A stretch of 64,000 bases of DNA from Progne subis subis (GCA_022316685.1 JAKJHU010000056.1:1169872-1233871), one strand, 5' to 3'. Shown: positions 1 through 14,194, numbered from the stretch's first letter. Translations and numbers: made by a program. Notes: generated by a model not told the origin, from the letters alone.

Positions 1-2098
1 GCCTTGGAGTGAACTGCCAGCGAGCATTATGTAATTACTGCCTGGAGATCAGTGCATATGCAATGTGCAAGGTCTTACTGCAGGAGACAGGCAGCAGGAA
101 CCCAGGGCAGGATTTGCATTTCCATGGGCATGGGGAATGTATTCTGCTTGCCTTTTTTTTTTTTTTTTTTTTTTTTTGTGATCAAAGTGCACAGGATTTA
201 TAGCAGAATACAGATTAAACTGTCAAAAAGAGACTACATACTTGGCATAGCACAGCAGCATCACTGATTAATCAGAGTAGTTTTCAACTCCCAGATTAAG
301 ATGCTTAAATAGAATTGGCCACACCAGGTATCTCTACAGGAGCTGGATGCCCTATTAAAGTTGACAAAAATCTTCACAGGTGTAACCCAGGGAGAAATGC
401 ACTCCCCTTCATGAGGAGAAGCACAGGGGCAAGTGCTGATTTCTTTGGTGACCAGTGACAGGAGCTGAGGGAACAGCCTGAAGCTGTGTCAGGGGATGTT
501 TAGTTTGGATATCAGGGAAAGGTTCAGTGCCCACCACCCCCAGAGGGAATGGTCACAGCCTCAAGGCTGCCAGAGCTCCAGGAGCATTTGGACAACACTC
601 TCAGGTGGGATTGTTGGGTGTCTTCTGCAGGGCCAGGAGCTGTACTCGATCCTTGTGGGTCCCTTCTGACTCTGGGTATTATGTGATTTGATAATTCTAT
701 GAAGCAGAGAAGTCTGGAGAGTGATCCAGTTGATGAAATGCAGAAGTTTGCTTTAGGGCAAGTTTAATTGATGTCTGGGCTCTTGACAGTATTAACTGGG
801 GTTCCACTGTCCATAGTGGGATTTTAGGCAGCTGATTAGTCTGCATCTGTATGCTGGATGCACATTATGTTGGTGTCCAAAGTGACAAGATGGTTTACAC
901 ATTGCTGACCTTTCTCCGTTTGGTTCTGCGAGTTCTGGTTCATGTTACACTTCGTTGTGTGTTAAATCTCCTTCGTGCTTTCATTAAGCTGCTGGAGACA
1001 TATTAGCATGGGTGGTGATAGAAAATTAACATTATTGTAAATGAGGCAATGCTGGGTTAAGCAAATGTGTGCATTTAACCCCAGTTCACACTTGGGGTTA
1101 AATTACTGTCACACATCAGCCACTGCCAAACTGACAGCTGGAACTTGAGGGCTGAAGAGTGCAGCTTCTACACATCTATATTGAGTCATGTATTTAAATA
1201 CTGTCTAGCTTATGTAAAAGTATGGTTTGATAATGCTGGGAGCCATTTAACAGGAATGACAGAGTGTGTCTTGAGACTCTCCATCCTGGGGGAGTTCTGG
1301 GAGCTCTGCGTGGGCAGGGACATAGCAGAGCTTCCCAACTGCACTGGTGTGGTGTGGAATACCCAGCCAAGTGCCAGGGTGCCAGCCTGGACTGCCCTGC
1401 TTCCCCTGCTGCCACAAGTTTGGCCCCGCAGTTCAGCAGTGAGAAAATTGTATTCTCAGGAGCTCACACTGGCCAGTCTGGAGCGGCTTGCTGAAGAGGA
1501 AATTTAATACAGTAAAGCATCACAGCAGTTCCCCAATATTCTATGTGATGTGATCACTGCATTTGCTTCCTCTCTAAACATAAATGCTGTACATTTTTTC
1601 AGCCACTTTAAATCTTTCTGCCCCTATTTCTGTTTTCTCCACCACAGAGGGATTCCTGCATCCCAACCTGACATCTGAGATTTGCCTTTGACAGTTGGAC
1701 AGGCATAAATTTAGGAGTAAGATAAAGCAAAAGGGTTGGATCCAGGTGGTGTAGTATCTGCAAGTGGAAGAATGCCAAATGCCTCAGCAGGGTACCAGAT
1801 ACTGCAGTATAATATGGATATTGCCAAATAAATCAGAATAGTATCCAGCTCCTCCGTTGTTAATTCCATGTCACTTTGTATAAGGGGAGTGCCACTGTTA
1901 GCTGAAAAGGTATTTAGGATGAAGCATCACATGCTGCAGCCCAAAGTAGGGGAGTGGTTAATATCCTTGGGGGAATAGGGATGAAACGTGTAAACCACTT
2001 TCTGCTGGAAACAGCTTAACAGTTTCTTTGTCAGAGACAGTGAAGGCACCAAAGGACATTTTCAGCAATGCAAATGTTTGGGGTTTTTTTCTTTGCAG
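1..2098 (+). other. OXSR1: OXSR1 intron (5' edge of window)
   Basis: This is non-coding sequence upstream of the first recognisable OXSR1 exon. I see no exon for the end of the kinase domain here, so that exon lies upstream of the window. It holds a 25-T tract near 153-177 and a CR1 3' fragment at about 395-705. The intron ends in a T-rich tract and a CAG acceptor at 2096-2098. Confidence 0.7.
395..705 (+). mobile_element. CR1 LINE 3' fragment
   Basis: Decayed CR1 3' region in the first visible OXSR1 intron, with TCCTTGTGGGTCCCTTCTGA near the end followed by ATAATTCTATGAAG. The sequence is diverged and no ORF survives. Confidence 0.75.
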
Positions 2099-5000
2099 AA
2101 TAAAGAGTTTTTACAAGAGAAGATGTTGCAGAGAGCACCAACAATCACTGAAAGATCCAAAAAGGTACTGAAAGCCTCCTGGGCTCTTGCTGTTACAGTT
2201 GTATTATTTTTTTTTTTTTTTTTTGTGCTTGTATTCACAATTTTAATGATAACTACTGCATACAGTACAGCTTTTTCTAGGTAGAGCTGTTCATTTCAGT
2301 AAAATAATCAGACACCATGGCAGGTGATGGAACCTGGAGATGTTCTGTGCTGTTTCTTCTAAAATCAACTGTAGAAACTGTTTGCTTGAGATGTAAGTTC
2401 TGTGTCCTTATGCTGAGCAGGTCCGGAGAGTCCCAGGCTCCAGTGGGCGTCTTCATAAGACCGAAGATGGTGGCTGGGAATGGAGTGATGATGAGCTTGA
2501 TGAAGAAAGTGAGGAAGGCAGAGCAGCAATTTCACAGCTCAGGGTGGGTCCTCAAACTCTGCTGTCTCTCTTTGGTTTTCCAGTTATGGTAGGCCTAAAA
2601 GTATTTGGGGAGTACATGGCTTTGAGCATGATACACAGCAAGCTGTAAATCCCTTCCCTCGAGGTGGGAGCTGAAGCACAGAAAGCAGACTGAGGGTTGA
2701 AGAAATCGTATTGATCTTTTCTGTCATTGTGGTGGGGCACAGCTGGTCTCATTCAGGAATGTTCAGCATAATTGGAAATGTTAATTCAGACAGCCTGCTC
2801 CCAGCTCAGCATACTAATTCACTGCAGCTAGGATATTCCCTTTAAGGGTGCTGACTGCTTGAGATGCTTTCTTCTGGAAGTGTCAGGAGAGGTTTTATCC
2901 TACTGCCCTCTCCAGGATGGAGCTGAAATGAATAGGTCCTGTTCTTGTGCCTGATTCCTGAAACATGCAAGGCCTGGTTCTGCCCCCCCAGTTACACTGA
3001 AATCAGTTAATCCTGCTAGAAAACCTCACAGCATCCCTGAAGCCTCAGGAGTGATTAGTCTTGTGCTTGAAAATCCTCCAGAAAATGCCACTTTCCCCTC
3101 TCCCAACACATGTACAAACCCTCCAACAACTCAGAGGAGTAATGCATAATGATCAGCTGAAAGATTACAATGAATTTTCAGGTTGTCTTCCCCCAGCAGT
3201 CACCTGTGTGGGTTTTGACTATAATGGTTTGCCTGGTCCCTTTTCACTACAGCAAGTGGCTGGAAGTGGACTCTGTGTTTTAGTCATCCTGTGATTGAAT
3301 TAGTGAGACAGTGAAGGATTTTTAGAGGAAGTTTTTCAGTATGAAAGGGAAAAAAGCAGCATTGGTTTGAAGCATTTATCCCTTTACAAATTCTCTCATT
3401 TCTCTTTCATTAGTCTGGCTTCTGTTCATGTTGTGAATAGAAACTTAAATGCAAGATTTTGCATCTTTTAAGCATCTTTTGAAATGCTTGGGTTTTTAAA
3501 AGCCACTTGACACACTAAATACATTATTTGTGACAGCAACTCTTGTGACTTCTTAAAGACCTTATTGTGTCCAGCTTTGTATTATACATGATCAAGGAAA
3601 ACCTCTTGGTACCAGGTGGCTACTACTGAAATTCTTTGACGCTTTATAAGCTGAATTCTTCTAAATTCCTTTTGATCAAATTTTAGGAGGCAATATTGTA
3701 AAAGACCCTAATTCTGTTCCAGAGATTATTTAGAACTTGTTGTATCTTGTCTCAAAGCTCAGGGTACCATGACTTAACACTGTTTACTGCGTTTTGAACA
3801 GTGCTTGCTTGTTTCATTCCTTTTAGGCAGGAAAAAGCAGATTGACACACATGTTTACAAACTCCTTTTCAAGACAGTTTTTTCTTGATGCCTTGATATA
3901 TTTTCCTTGTGCTGTTGCCTGTCCTGATTGCTCTCATTTGGGCTGTGCTTGGCCCTTACTTGTAGGTCTGCCATTCAGCAAACCTTTAGGATGGAGGTTG
4001 GAGTAGTAGGTCTGAATTCAGTTACCTCCCTGTAGATGTGCATTGTCATTTTGGAAGCACCCCATGTGTAACACAGCACTCTGTGTATGTTTTAGGATAT
4101 CAGAAAGGGCACTGTGACGCCTCAGACCTCATTACATTTCTGCCTCAGTACTTGGATTTGATTCCTTTTCAAGCAGTCCTAAGATTTGTATGCAAACTGC
4201 CAATTTTTGCCATGAATACGGTGGTGTTATTGAGGATTAGTGTTTATCTTGTGTTTTTGGTCGTATTTCAAACACTTGGTATAAATTCTACCTGTCTGTA
4301 AATCCCTCTGCAATTTTAACCAAGTTATTGGATAGAATAATTTGTGTTAACTAGTTGGCACCTTTTTTTTTTCCTGCCCATTGAGGTGGGGGTGGAGTAG
4401 AGGATTTTTAAAGGTCCTTTCCAACCCAAAATATTTTGTGATTCTGTGATTCCATCTGTACCTGCATTTTACTGCTGTCAGTCAGAAAGTAAAAGGAGGC
4501 CCTGCAGATTGACTTAATGTGCCAAAATACTGAAGTATTAACCTGCATAAAATCACCTCCATAAATGAAAAGTGTTGGTATTTTTTACTTGTTTCCACTT
4601 TACAGAAAAAATAGGGTGAATTTCATATGCGCAAACACACATTTTACAAGTCTCTTCCTAGGACTGCACCTGAAAGCAGGCAAATATTTATTATACTCAG
4701 AGCCAGAAATACCTCTTGAATTCACTGAATATGGTGACTTGCTAGGTCAACATTACCTTTTGGATATAAAGACCTGAACTTCCTCTCAGCTTTTAAAACT
4801 CTGAATTCAAATTAAAGCAGTTGTGCTCTTTGGTTTTTTTAATTGTGCACCTTCTGTTACCCAATAAATCTGTGCAGTGATGAGTTGTGTGGTCACATTT
4901 CACTGCTTACTCACATCATCTTTGATTACACAAGCAAAAATTAGTTAGAAGTAATCCCCAAAGTCATCCTATTTGTGCCTTAGGTAAATGTTTTTTAAGG

Positions 5001-8000
5001 TTTGTCCTGTTTTCTTTCGGTCCGTGTGTTTCATAAAATCATACAATTGTTAAGGTTGGAAAAGACCTCCAGGATTGTTGAGTCCAGCTGACAGCCCAGA
5101 ACTCCTGTGTTCACCACTAAACCCTGTTCCCAAGTGTCACCTCTTTGTTTTCTGACCACCTCCAGGGATGATGACTCTACCACCTCCCTGGTAGCCTTTC
5201 AGTGAAGAAATCTTTCCTAATATCCAATCTAAACCTCCCCTGGTACATCTTGAAGCCATTTCTTCTTTTCACTTGTAACCTGGGAAAGAGCCTGATCTCC
5301 ACCTGGCTGTCAGGGAGTTGTGGAGAGTGAGAAGGTCTCTCCTGAGCCTCCTTTCCTCCAGGCTGAGCCCCTCAGCTGCTTCTGGTGCTCCAGAGCCATT
5401 CCCAGCTCTGTTGCCCTTCTCTGGACTCGCTCCAGCCCCTCAATGTCCTTCTGGTGGTGAGGGGCCCAAAACTGAACACAGCACTCGAGGTGCCTCATCA
5501 GTGCTGAGTACAAAACTCAATCACTGCCCTGCTCCTGCTGGCCACACTACTCCTGATACAGGCCAGGTGCCACTGGCCTTCTCGGCCACCTGGGCACTTG
5601 CTGGCTCATATTCAACTGGCTCTCACCACTTCTGTTTGTCATTTATCTGGATCAGTTGTCAGCTGAGGGGCAGGGACAGTGTTTCCATACTCATCTCTAC
5701 TGTCTTTAGCACACTGATCTTTCAGACAGGTTCCTTTTGTGTAATTCCTTGAGGCATCCAGGGACTGTTGGACATGAGCTTTGTTCCTGGAGGAACACTG
5801 CAGCAGCTGTGGCCTGCAGATGTGGAGCAGGGCTATTTCTCTGGGAGCAGTACCGTGTTTTTCATCCCACCTGGTAACTGCCAAGTGCAGGCTGAGCACA
5901 CTGAAATGGATTTCAGGCTTTACCTTTCTTGCTGTGTGACTTTTCCCTGACACTGCTGACATATAGTCATGCTGAGGGAGCTGTTCCTTCTCCCCCTGCC
6001 CAGAGGCCTTTTTGAATCTTGCTGTTCTGGGAGTAAGACTTCCTAACCTTTTCCCACAAGAAGCCTCTGAGTCATATGTTACAAATTGCTCTGATCTATG
6101 CTCATTAAGGTGACCTCCATTTGTGGAGAAGCTCTCTTGGAGTAGGGACATGATGAGCCTTAATGTTCTGCTGTCCAAGCAGCAATCTGTTAGACCATTA
6201 TGTGGAGAAGGAACAGGGTTGTTTGTTTTTTTGTTTTTTTTTTTATTCCCAGCATGGACCAAACCATCCCACCTATCTCCACAGAGTAATTGGACTTGTT
6301 GGAAGTCAAAGTTGCAGGCTCTATTAATTGCAGGGCATCCCAGGAGTACTTGGCAATTCCTCCCTGCTCATGTGAAACAGCTCGTGCAGTGTCACCTTTG
6401 TTTTACTGATAAGCAAAAGTTGGTCATGTTGCTTTTTCCCATTTGTTCCACTGCTGAGTGTACACCCACCTGTCAAAAAGAGCACAGCAGAATGCAGGGG
6501 GCAAGGACAGGGAGAGCAGGCCAGGGATTTCCTTCTAAAAAGCAGCACAAGCCAGGCTGATTCCTCCCTCCCACCCTACAAAGGTTCTGTATGTTTTAAC
6601 AAGTTGTTTTGGAAACTACCTCCCTAGGTAAGTGAAGGGAACTTGTTTTCCAGCATAATTCTGCCAGGCACATCTGTGTGTATCTTTTTCTGCCAGACTT
6701 GAGTGCTTAAAATGGATTTTCCCATCTTGATGCTTAAGTAATTTGATCCAATCTGAGTGATCTTCAAGAGTCCTGGATTTTGCTAATGAGTAACGATGAT
6801 GGCAACTTAGGGTATTTTGTGCCACTGTGGAAATGCTGGCTGCAGGGTCTGAAATGTGGCTGTGCCTCTGGGTGTCACAACAAATTCTGTGTGTCCCTTT
6901 TATCATGCACCTTAATACACAAAACAATTATATAGGTTTCTCATGTTCAGTATGTTTCTGACAAGTCCTTCTAGTCAGTAAGCTTCACTGTGGTCCAGGC
7001 AATGACATCTTTTTCTCTATTTTTCAGTCTCCCAGAGTGAAAGAACCTGTACAGAATTCCGAGGTAAGTTATAACTGCAAATGGCTTCTTGAAAAGATGA
7101 CTCCTAGTTATTGCTGTTGTTTCAAGGAACATGCTTTATTCACCTTGGAAAGCAAAATTGTGTGAAGTAGAAGCCAGTATCTAGCTGAGCTCTGTTTGAA
7201 GAGTTCCCTATAAAAGAAATCCTTGGCTGCGTAAAGCCAAGAGCTCGTTGTGATGTTTGTTGGATGTCTTGTCAGCTTGCTGTGGCAAAAGACTCTTTGT
7301 TGCAAGGTAATGAATTGGTCACAAGAATAATCTAAGCAAAACAATTGTCTTGTCATTTCCTCCTTAAGAAAAAACCCAAACTACACAAACTCAACAGAAA
7401 CAACTTTAGGATGTCTGGTTTGCATTGTCTAATTGTCTGGTTTGGAACCTGTGCTCAGAACTGTGAAAGAATTCTGCAGTAGCGTTTAATAACAAACACA
7501 ACTTCAGTTGTAATTTATCATGTTTCTTCAGTTCTGAACTGTTTCTTACATTAGGAATATTAGTATGTCTCATCTTTCAATGATAGGGACAGCTTATCTG
7601 CCAGAGACTGTGCTATGTCTGTCTTTTCCCTACCTGTGTTGAAAGATAAACAGACCTGTCTCCTAGAAATTTGTCTTGGGTTGGACTGTCCTGTTCTTCC
7701 TTCGTTTCCAAGAAGTGTTTATAAAGGGAGATTTGGAGGAAGAGGACAGTTCTGGCACTGTAATTTGACATAAATTCTAAATTAAAAAAAAGTTGAAAAG
7801 CAGAATCCCTTTGGGATGAATTTTCCCATCAGAGGTCTCCTGTCCAAGTTTCCAGTATTGAAGGTGATTTATATTTCCTACAACCTGTCAGAGTAAGCTG
7901 GAGGGCACGCTGAAGTGACAGTTCTTTGGCTCCTCTGCCAAAACTAGTTTCTCTGTACTGAATAACAAGAGGTAAAAAAGAGATTAAACTTCCATTTAGC

Positions 8001-11000
8001 TCTTTTTCCACACCCTTAAATTAATTTCATATGGGATTTTTTTTGGTTGGTTGGTTTGTTTTTTCGCAAGAGACTAAAGTGAAGTCCAATCCTAAATCTT
8101 CTCTAGTGTGATTTGAGAAACTCTGAATTCACTTTCCATCAATACCCAAGTTGCTCTGACATTTGCTTGGTGAAAGGCTCAGTTGTTGATAATTATCTCA
8201 CTGCCTTGCTGGGGTTTGTTCTCTGAAAGGAATGGCAAGTCAAAGCAGGGCTGCTCTGCTCTGAGGGCATGGCTACTTGGAAAAATAAATAGGACTCAAA
8301 TTCCAGGAAAGAGGGAGACTGAAAGATAGGATGCTGTCATCCCAGCTGGATACATCTATGTATATGCAGCCTTGCCACAGAACATAATTTTTGTCCAAGA
8401 TCCAGAGCCATGCTGGCATCTTGGTTTACTGCTGAGTACAGCTTGGAAATGTCAGGGTAGAATGGGTCCCTGGACATAAGGACACATTAAACCCCTGAAC
8501 ACCAACTTGGGATCAGCATTAATGCCTAGGAAGCCTGGGAATGCCCTTAGCACTGAACTTCTCTAAGTGATTTATATAGTAGACAAGCACTTCTGGGAAA
8601 GCTGGTGCTCGAATCACAACTCTTGTGTTCCTTTTCTCACTCAAACTCCTTTTTTGCTTGCAGCTGTTTCCATCAGCTGAGCCTCCAGGTCCTTCACTCA
8701 GTGCTCCAGCACAGGCACCTACTGAACTACCTCAGGCTGCAGGACAAGCACCTGCACAACCTCCAACTGCTGTACCTCCACCCAGCCAGGCTCCTCCAGC
8801 AGCCCCAGCAGCAGCAGCAGCCCCAGCAGCAGCCCAGGTGAGAGCAGACACCCTTCTGCCAGCTTTCAGCTCTGCCCTTAGCTGTTCCATTCCAGATGTG
8901 CTAGAGCAATCTGAAGTGCTGGAAGTTTGACATATTTTGGCAACATCAAAATAGCTTTAATACTTAAATCAACTCCCTCCAAATATCTTTTAAAAGGCCA
9001 GTATTTAATCCCTGAATTTTATGCAGCAGTTGAAACACCAGCAGCAGTGAAGGCTTGAGCAGTGTTGGTGTCAGTGACACTTAGGATATGCACTAGCAGA
9101 ATATCTGCCACTAATGCCCAATACTTTATTTATTGTAGCTTGTCCTAAGCTGAACTTCATGAACTTGTGTCAGTGTGTTCTTCTCTATAGCTCTCAGTGT
9201 CAATGTGCTCTGCTTTATAGTTCTACATATTCTCTTAACTCTACATATGTCCTATGTCAGTGTGTTATTTTTTATGGCTCTCCTCTGGTTCTTGTTGCTC
9301 ACTGGTTACTGTTTTGCAGAGCTCTGGGCTTCTCCATGAACCCTTGTTTGTTTTCGCTGACCTGTTAGTTTTCAGCTTCAGTAGAAGCCAGGTTGTGATC
9401 AGACGTCTTGAGCTGCATTGCTGGGCCGAAAGCACCTTGGAGTAAAATGCTAGTCTTAAAGGGTTATTTTATTTTTTTTTCTTATGAAAAAACAAGTGAT
9501 CTAGATGAAAAACACTTGGTCAAGACTTCTATGCTTAAATTATCAGCCTGGTGTTGTGTCTGTCTTGTTCCTGCAGGTATAAAACCCTTGCCTCAGCATG
9601 GGCAGTACAGGTGACCGATCCCTCTCTGTTTTATTTGGGTTTTTTTGGTGGAGATTGAGTAACATTTAGCTCTGTACTGGAAATATCACAAGTGCTGTAA
9701 CAAATGCAGGGCAACTCCTGGATCATCCCTACTGGAAATCTGCTGCTAACCAATATGAAATTATTTGATTGCATGTTCCAATAGTTACTCAGAAGTAATT
9801 TAGAATTGAAAATAGGCCGCTATAAAATTGCTGCTAGAGCCTCTTAAAGCCTTTGATTTCATGAAAAGAAGGTAACTGAGAGTACATGCTAATCTGCCAA
9901 CTGAATTTTTTCCTGGTACAGTTGTATCAGGTTTTTAAATCAGATGTTTGGGGCAGGGATTAAAACACAGGAGGTCTTGAAGCTGTCATGAATATCCAAA
10001 ACCCCTAAGTTTTAATGCAGAGCAAGTAATCTTTTTGCATTTAGCACTTCTGAAGTCTCCTGCCATTTTGGCATTTCTCAAAGTTGTGCAGCTTTTATTC
10101 TTCCCAACGCAATTGCAGAGACCTTCCCGTTTAAGTGTGAAGTTTTCCTGGTTCATTGGTCTGTTGTCTTTCTCACTGTAGTTCCATGATTCCAATGATT
10201 AAGTTAATGAAAAGTTAAACTTTTACTTGTATCTATAGTTGATCAAGGTTATCTCTAGGTTTAAAACCAGATCAAGGAATTGCTAACCTGCTTTAAAATT
10301 GTGTAATGCTATTGCAGGCCCCACCTACAGCCCCTGCTGCAGCCCCGGTACAGGAAGATGTGAGAGTCCCCATCAACCTTGTGTTAAGGTTAAGGTAAGG
10401 ACACAAAACTGACCTGCTCTGTTAACATGAGCCTTTGTAGAGAGACCCATGAGCACTCTTCTGTGCCTTTTAATTAATAGGGTGGTTAAGTGTTTGTCAG
10501 CTTGGATTCCCTCTGCTCTTCTGAAACTGCGACCTGGAAGAGCAGTTTATCACATCCACTTCAGTTTAGCAAAACCTGTGTATTGAAAGAGGTTTCGATA
10601 TTTGTGTAAACACTGCTGAACTCTCAAGGAGTGGGAAGGAGGAATTAGCTGAGCTCCCTAAAAGGATTCAGGAATCCAGGGGTTCTGGCCTTGCACTGGA
10701 CCATCTTAATCTTCATGTACAACTTCAGACTTCAGCCAGTTCTTAGAGTGAAGAGCTTTTTCGCAATTCACGGAGTGAGTTCTGGTCTGTGCCACTAGAC
10801 AAGGGCAGAAAAAAGGATCTTTCTACACTCATTACACACTGCTGATTCTTATGGAAAGAACCTGCCTCTCATCTCTGGAGGCATCCTGGTTGTTGGTAGG
10901 CATTGGAGTGGGGATTGTGAACATCAGAATGTGTGTGCATCTGGAGCCAGTGAGCACTTTCCTCTAAAACATGTGCTCCAGGGATATCTCCGCTGAAGGA

Positions 11001-13522
11001 TGAGTTGCTGAGCCTTGTCCCAAAGAGGTGGCACTCACCTATCCTGGGCTGGCCCAGGCTCTGTCGGGTTGGGAGGCAGACTGTGCTGCTTCCACATGCA
11101 CATCCAAATGATGAGTTTCTGCCTTTGAGGAGGTAGAGTGCAATGAATTCACAGACTGATTATTCAATGACAGCACTCTGTTTTGGCCACCTATCATGCC
11201 ATGAAATGGTCTCCTTTATATAAAATTCTCTTCTTTCCACAGGAATTCAAATAAAGAGCTCCATGATATTCGGTTTGAATTCACCCCAGGGAAAGGTGAG
11301 CTGGTGGGAAAATCCACTGTGAAGGGGAAGTTGTGACTTTGGTGTTGTGCTGTTGTGTGAGTGTCTGTCCACAGTGCCTTCCTAAAGGGCTTGTTGTGGT
11401 TGGGCTTGGAGCACTGCTGTAAAACTCCTGGATATGGCTGAAGTGCAGACCTTCAGTGAATTCCAGTGAGTTCACAGCAGTTGGTGTGCACCCTGATACC
11501 TGACTTTTGTAAAGAGCACTTCTGCTATTTGATTTGTACAAGCTCCTTTAGGTTTCTGTGTGGTGCCTTCACCAGCTGGACAATTTCTGGTCTGTGGTGA
11601 TGGCTCTTGGGTTTTTCTCCAACAGATACTGCAGATGGTGTGTCTCAGGAGCTCATTTCAGCAGGTCTTGTTGATGGCAGAGATCTGGTAATAGGTAATT
11701 ACAAATTATTTTTTTCTGCTTTAAACGTTTCAGTCATTTTTTGCATGTTAAAAATGACCTGATTAGTGGGTGATAGGAAAACTTCCTCTGGCCTTGATCA
11801 TCTACCCCAGTGGCCCTGCACATGCACAGCTGCTGTCAATTCTGGTGACATACAGGCGACCTCCAGTTCACAAGAAGATGAAGTTGGTAACATTGTGAAG
11901 CAAATGTTCCTTGTAATGCAAAACAAAGTCTAATTGATGCATGATCATTATCATCTGACAGGGATGCATCACCAAACTGCTGCACAAGCCTGTCCTGCTC
12001 ACGGGTCCTGTGTAAGAGAGCTTTGGAATCAGCCAGGTTTTTTGGGTTTAATTAGAGCTGGGGAAGGAACTGTGAGGTACACATGCCCTGGGGCAGCAGA
12101 ATGAGTTGTATGGGGGGAACAGCTGCCTGAAAGAGCAATTTGCTAAATAAATGTATCCTCCTGCAGCAGGTGAGACTTTTAAGCTGTCAGCCTTGCCTGT
12201 GTATTCCAGCTGCAGCAAGCAAAGTTGTTCCTTGTACACAGGAAAGCTGCTAGTGCAAAATGAACTTGATTTCCAGATGCAGTTGGGCATTTATTACTAT
12301 TGATCTAATCGCATGCTGGGAAAAATAACTCCCTCTGAAAGAGTAATGTAGTAACAATAACAGTGTGTTCAGAGTTCAAAGCTATAGGTTTAAGTAGACA
12401 GAGTCTAATTGAGACCTAAACCTTTCCTTATCAGTGTAAAAATTCAAAGTGTGTTAAGTAATAGAAAGAGGACTAATGAGTTTGGGATGTTTTTCTCCAG
12501 CCTGTCCTAATATTTGCCCATTTCTTTGTGTCTGTGTGATTTCAGTTGCAGCTAATTTGCAGAAAATTGTGGAAGAGCCCCAGGCAAACAGATCCATCAC
12601 TTTCAGACTGGTATTTATTCCTGTTCCCTAACTGATCAAGTTGTCCCTTGCAAGGAGAAGGCATTGCATGTAGATGTCTACTGCAGGCATCTGATGTATG
12701 CACTCTAAATCCTCCCTTCTTTCCCAAAGCTCCTTACTGGTTGTATGACTGTAGGCACTGCAGGCTCCCTGCTTGTATCCTCTGAGCAGCACCTGGGATA
12801 AATAAGCTTGAGATGATGTGCTAATTAATACATAGAAATGTTGCCAAGGGTTATTTCTGGGGCTTGGGATGTGCGCTTGCAGAAATATTTCCAAGCAGTT
12901 GGATGGGCTAAGAATTGCCACAGACTCCTTTCTTGGAGGAGGAGAATGAGGGAGGGTCCAGATACACTGTCCCTGAGGAGGAAATGGAGAAATGAAGGAG
13001 AAAAAAGGAAAATAAGAGTGGTGGACCAACAAAGAGTCAGACAGAATAGAGCAGGTGAATCTTTCAGAGGTGGTGAAATTGAGAGGGAGTTAAAGTGGCA
13101 AAGAGAAGGTGTAACCAGGTTATTGGGAGTGAAGCAGTAAGTGCTCTTATTTTTTACTCTTCTTGTAATGAGTTTTCACTTGTTTTGGCCCAGTTATTGT
13201 ACATATAATGTCCTGTTGGAGCAGACATTGGCAAAACTTCAGTCCCAGCCTGCCACAGTTTAAAAAAATAAAACAACAACAAAAAAAACCCACTCAATTT
13301 TGACTTTGGGTAGTGCAAGCTGCTGAACAGAGTGCAAAGCTGTCCTGTCTCTGCTTCCTCCCCCCTCCCTCTCTGATACACCTGCTTGTGGTTTCTGCTG
13401 GAAGGTGGAGCATGTATTGCAATTTGGATCTCTGTTCCTTCTTGCAGGCATCTGGTGTTGACGGCTCAGAAATTCCAGATGATGGCAAACTTATAGGATT
13501 TGCACAGCTCAGCATCAGCTAA
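2099..13522 (+). CDS. OXSR1: Serine/threonine kinase OSR1 (oxidative-stress responsive 1), 3' nine exons, partial
   Basis: OSR1 is the STE20-type kinase that WNK kinases activate; it phosphorylates NKCC/NCC/KCC cotransporters to control cell volume and salt transport. Exons, all GT-AG and in frame: 2099-2164, 2421-2543, 7028-7063, 8664-8837, 10318-10394, 11243-11295, 11626-11694, 12546-12610, 13448-13522 (TAA). The first encodes [20 protein letters not shown], just after the kinase domain. The second carries the S-motif ([20 protein letters not shown]), which contains the WNK-phosphorylated serine in the mammalian protein. The third and fourth form the variable linker, here rich in Pro, Ala and Gln. 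The last five encode the CCT domain that docks RFxV/I peptides (INLVLRLR…FEFTPG…[10 protein letters not shown]…[11 protein letters not shown]). Assignment rests on near-complete match to the vertebrate OSR1 C-terminus as remembered. The catalytic exons are outside the window, so the 5' end is partial. Confidence 0.96.
4375..4455 (+). mobile_element. Short CR1 tail
   Basis: About 80 bp ending in TTTCCAACCCAAAATATTTT then GTGATTCTGTGATTCC, the CR1 3' terminus. It lies in an OXSR1 intron. Confidence 0.7.
5032..5632 (-). mobile_element. CR1 LINE 3' fragment in an OXSR1 intron
   Basis: In - orientation this begins with the CR1 tail (ATAAAATCATACAATTGTTA on +, then AAGGTTGGAAAAGACCTCC). It continues through the usual CR1 3' coding remnant ([20 protein letters not shown] in translation). 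It is the longest clear CR1 piece in OXSR1. It is truncated at its 5' end, which is usual for CR1. Confidence 0.88.
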
Positions 13523-14110
13523 ACATTGGTCCCAGGAGATGTTTCCCAACAGAGAACCCACATGTGCATATTCGTAATGCTTCTGTTAGCCTAAAAAAAA
13601 CAAACCACTACTGCCAAAGAATTGAACTACAGCCCCCTTCCTAGAAGCTTTAACATTTTCCTTAATAGGATCACAAACCTTCCTGAAGTTACCGATGACG
13701 TTTACACCTTTTGTAAACAACTCTCATGTTTTTGTATCTGTCATCTCAAACATGCAGACCCAACACGTCATTGCCTGCATGTTCATTTTATTATTGCCTT
13801 ACTTTAAAGAAGAATACTACTGAGTACGAAGCAGGGGGTTCCACTGCTCTGATGATCTTGCCTAAGTGTTTGCTTACATGTGGTTTCATTTTTTTTCACT
13901 TGCTATTTTTGCACAAGTTTTAATACTGAACGGATTTTTTTTTTTTTTTTTTTTTTTTGGTTCTTTACCTGCTTCTCCTTCTATCTGAAACACCAATGTA
14001 TGTACATGTTGTTTGGGTCACCTGGAGTGCTGAGAAATCTGCTTGTCTTTGGCTGTGTGTTTTAAAACTGCTGGTTTGAATGCTTGCACCTGAGAAAGCA
14101 AGCGTAGTCT

Positions 14111-14194
14111 TAACCCACAGGAGGGAGAGCTGCCTTCCCTTGTGTTTGTGTTTAACCCACAGGAGGGAGAGCTGCCTTCCCTTGTGTTTGTGTT
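14111..14194 (+). repeat. 42-bp tandem duplication (2 copies)
   Basis: Two adjacent copies of a 42-nt unit start with TAACCCACAGGAGGG at 14111 and 14153 and are identical by eye. They lie inside the OXSR1 3' UTR. This is a simple local duplication and probably recent, given the identity. Confidence 0.9.

Noticed and set aside
5639..6262. 207-codon open frame on the - strand
   Set aside because: It lies in an OXSR1 intron and overlaps the CR1 edge; no recognisable domain, low-complexity start, no splice context. Treated as chance.
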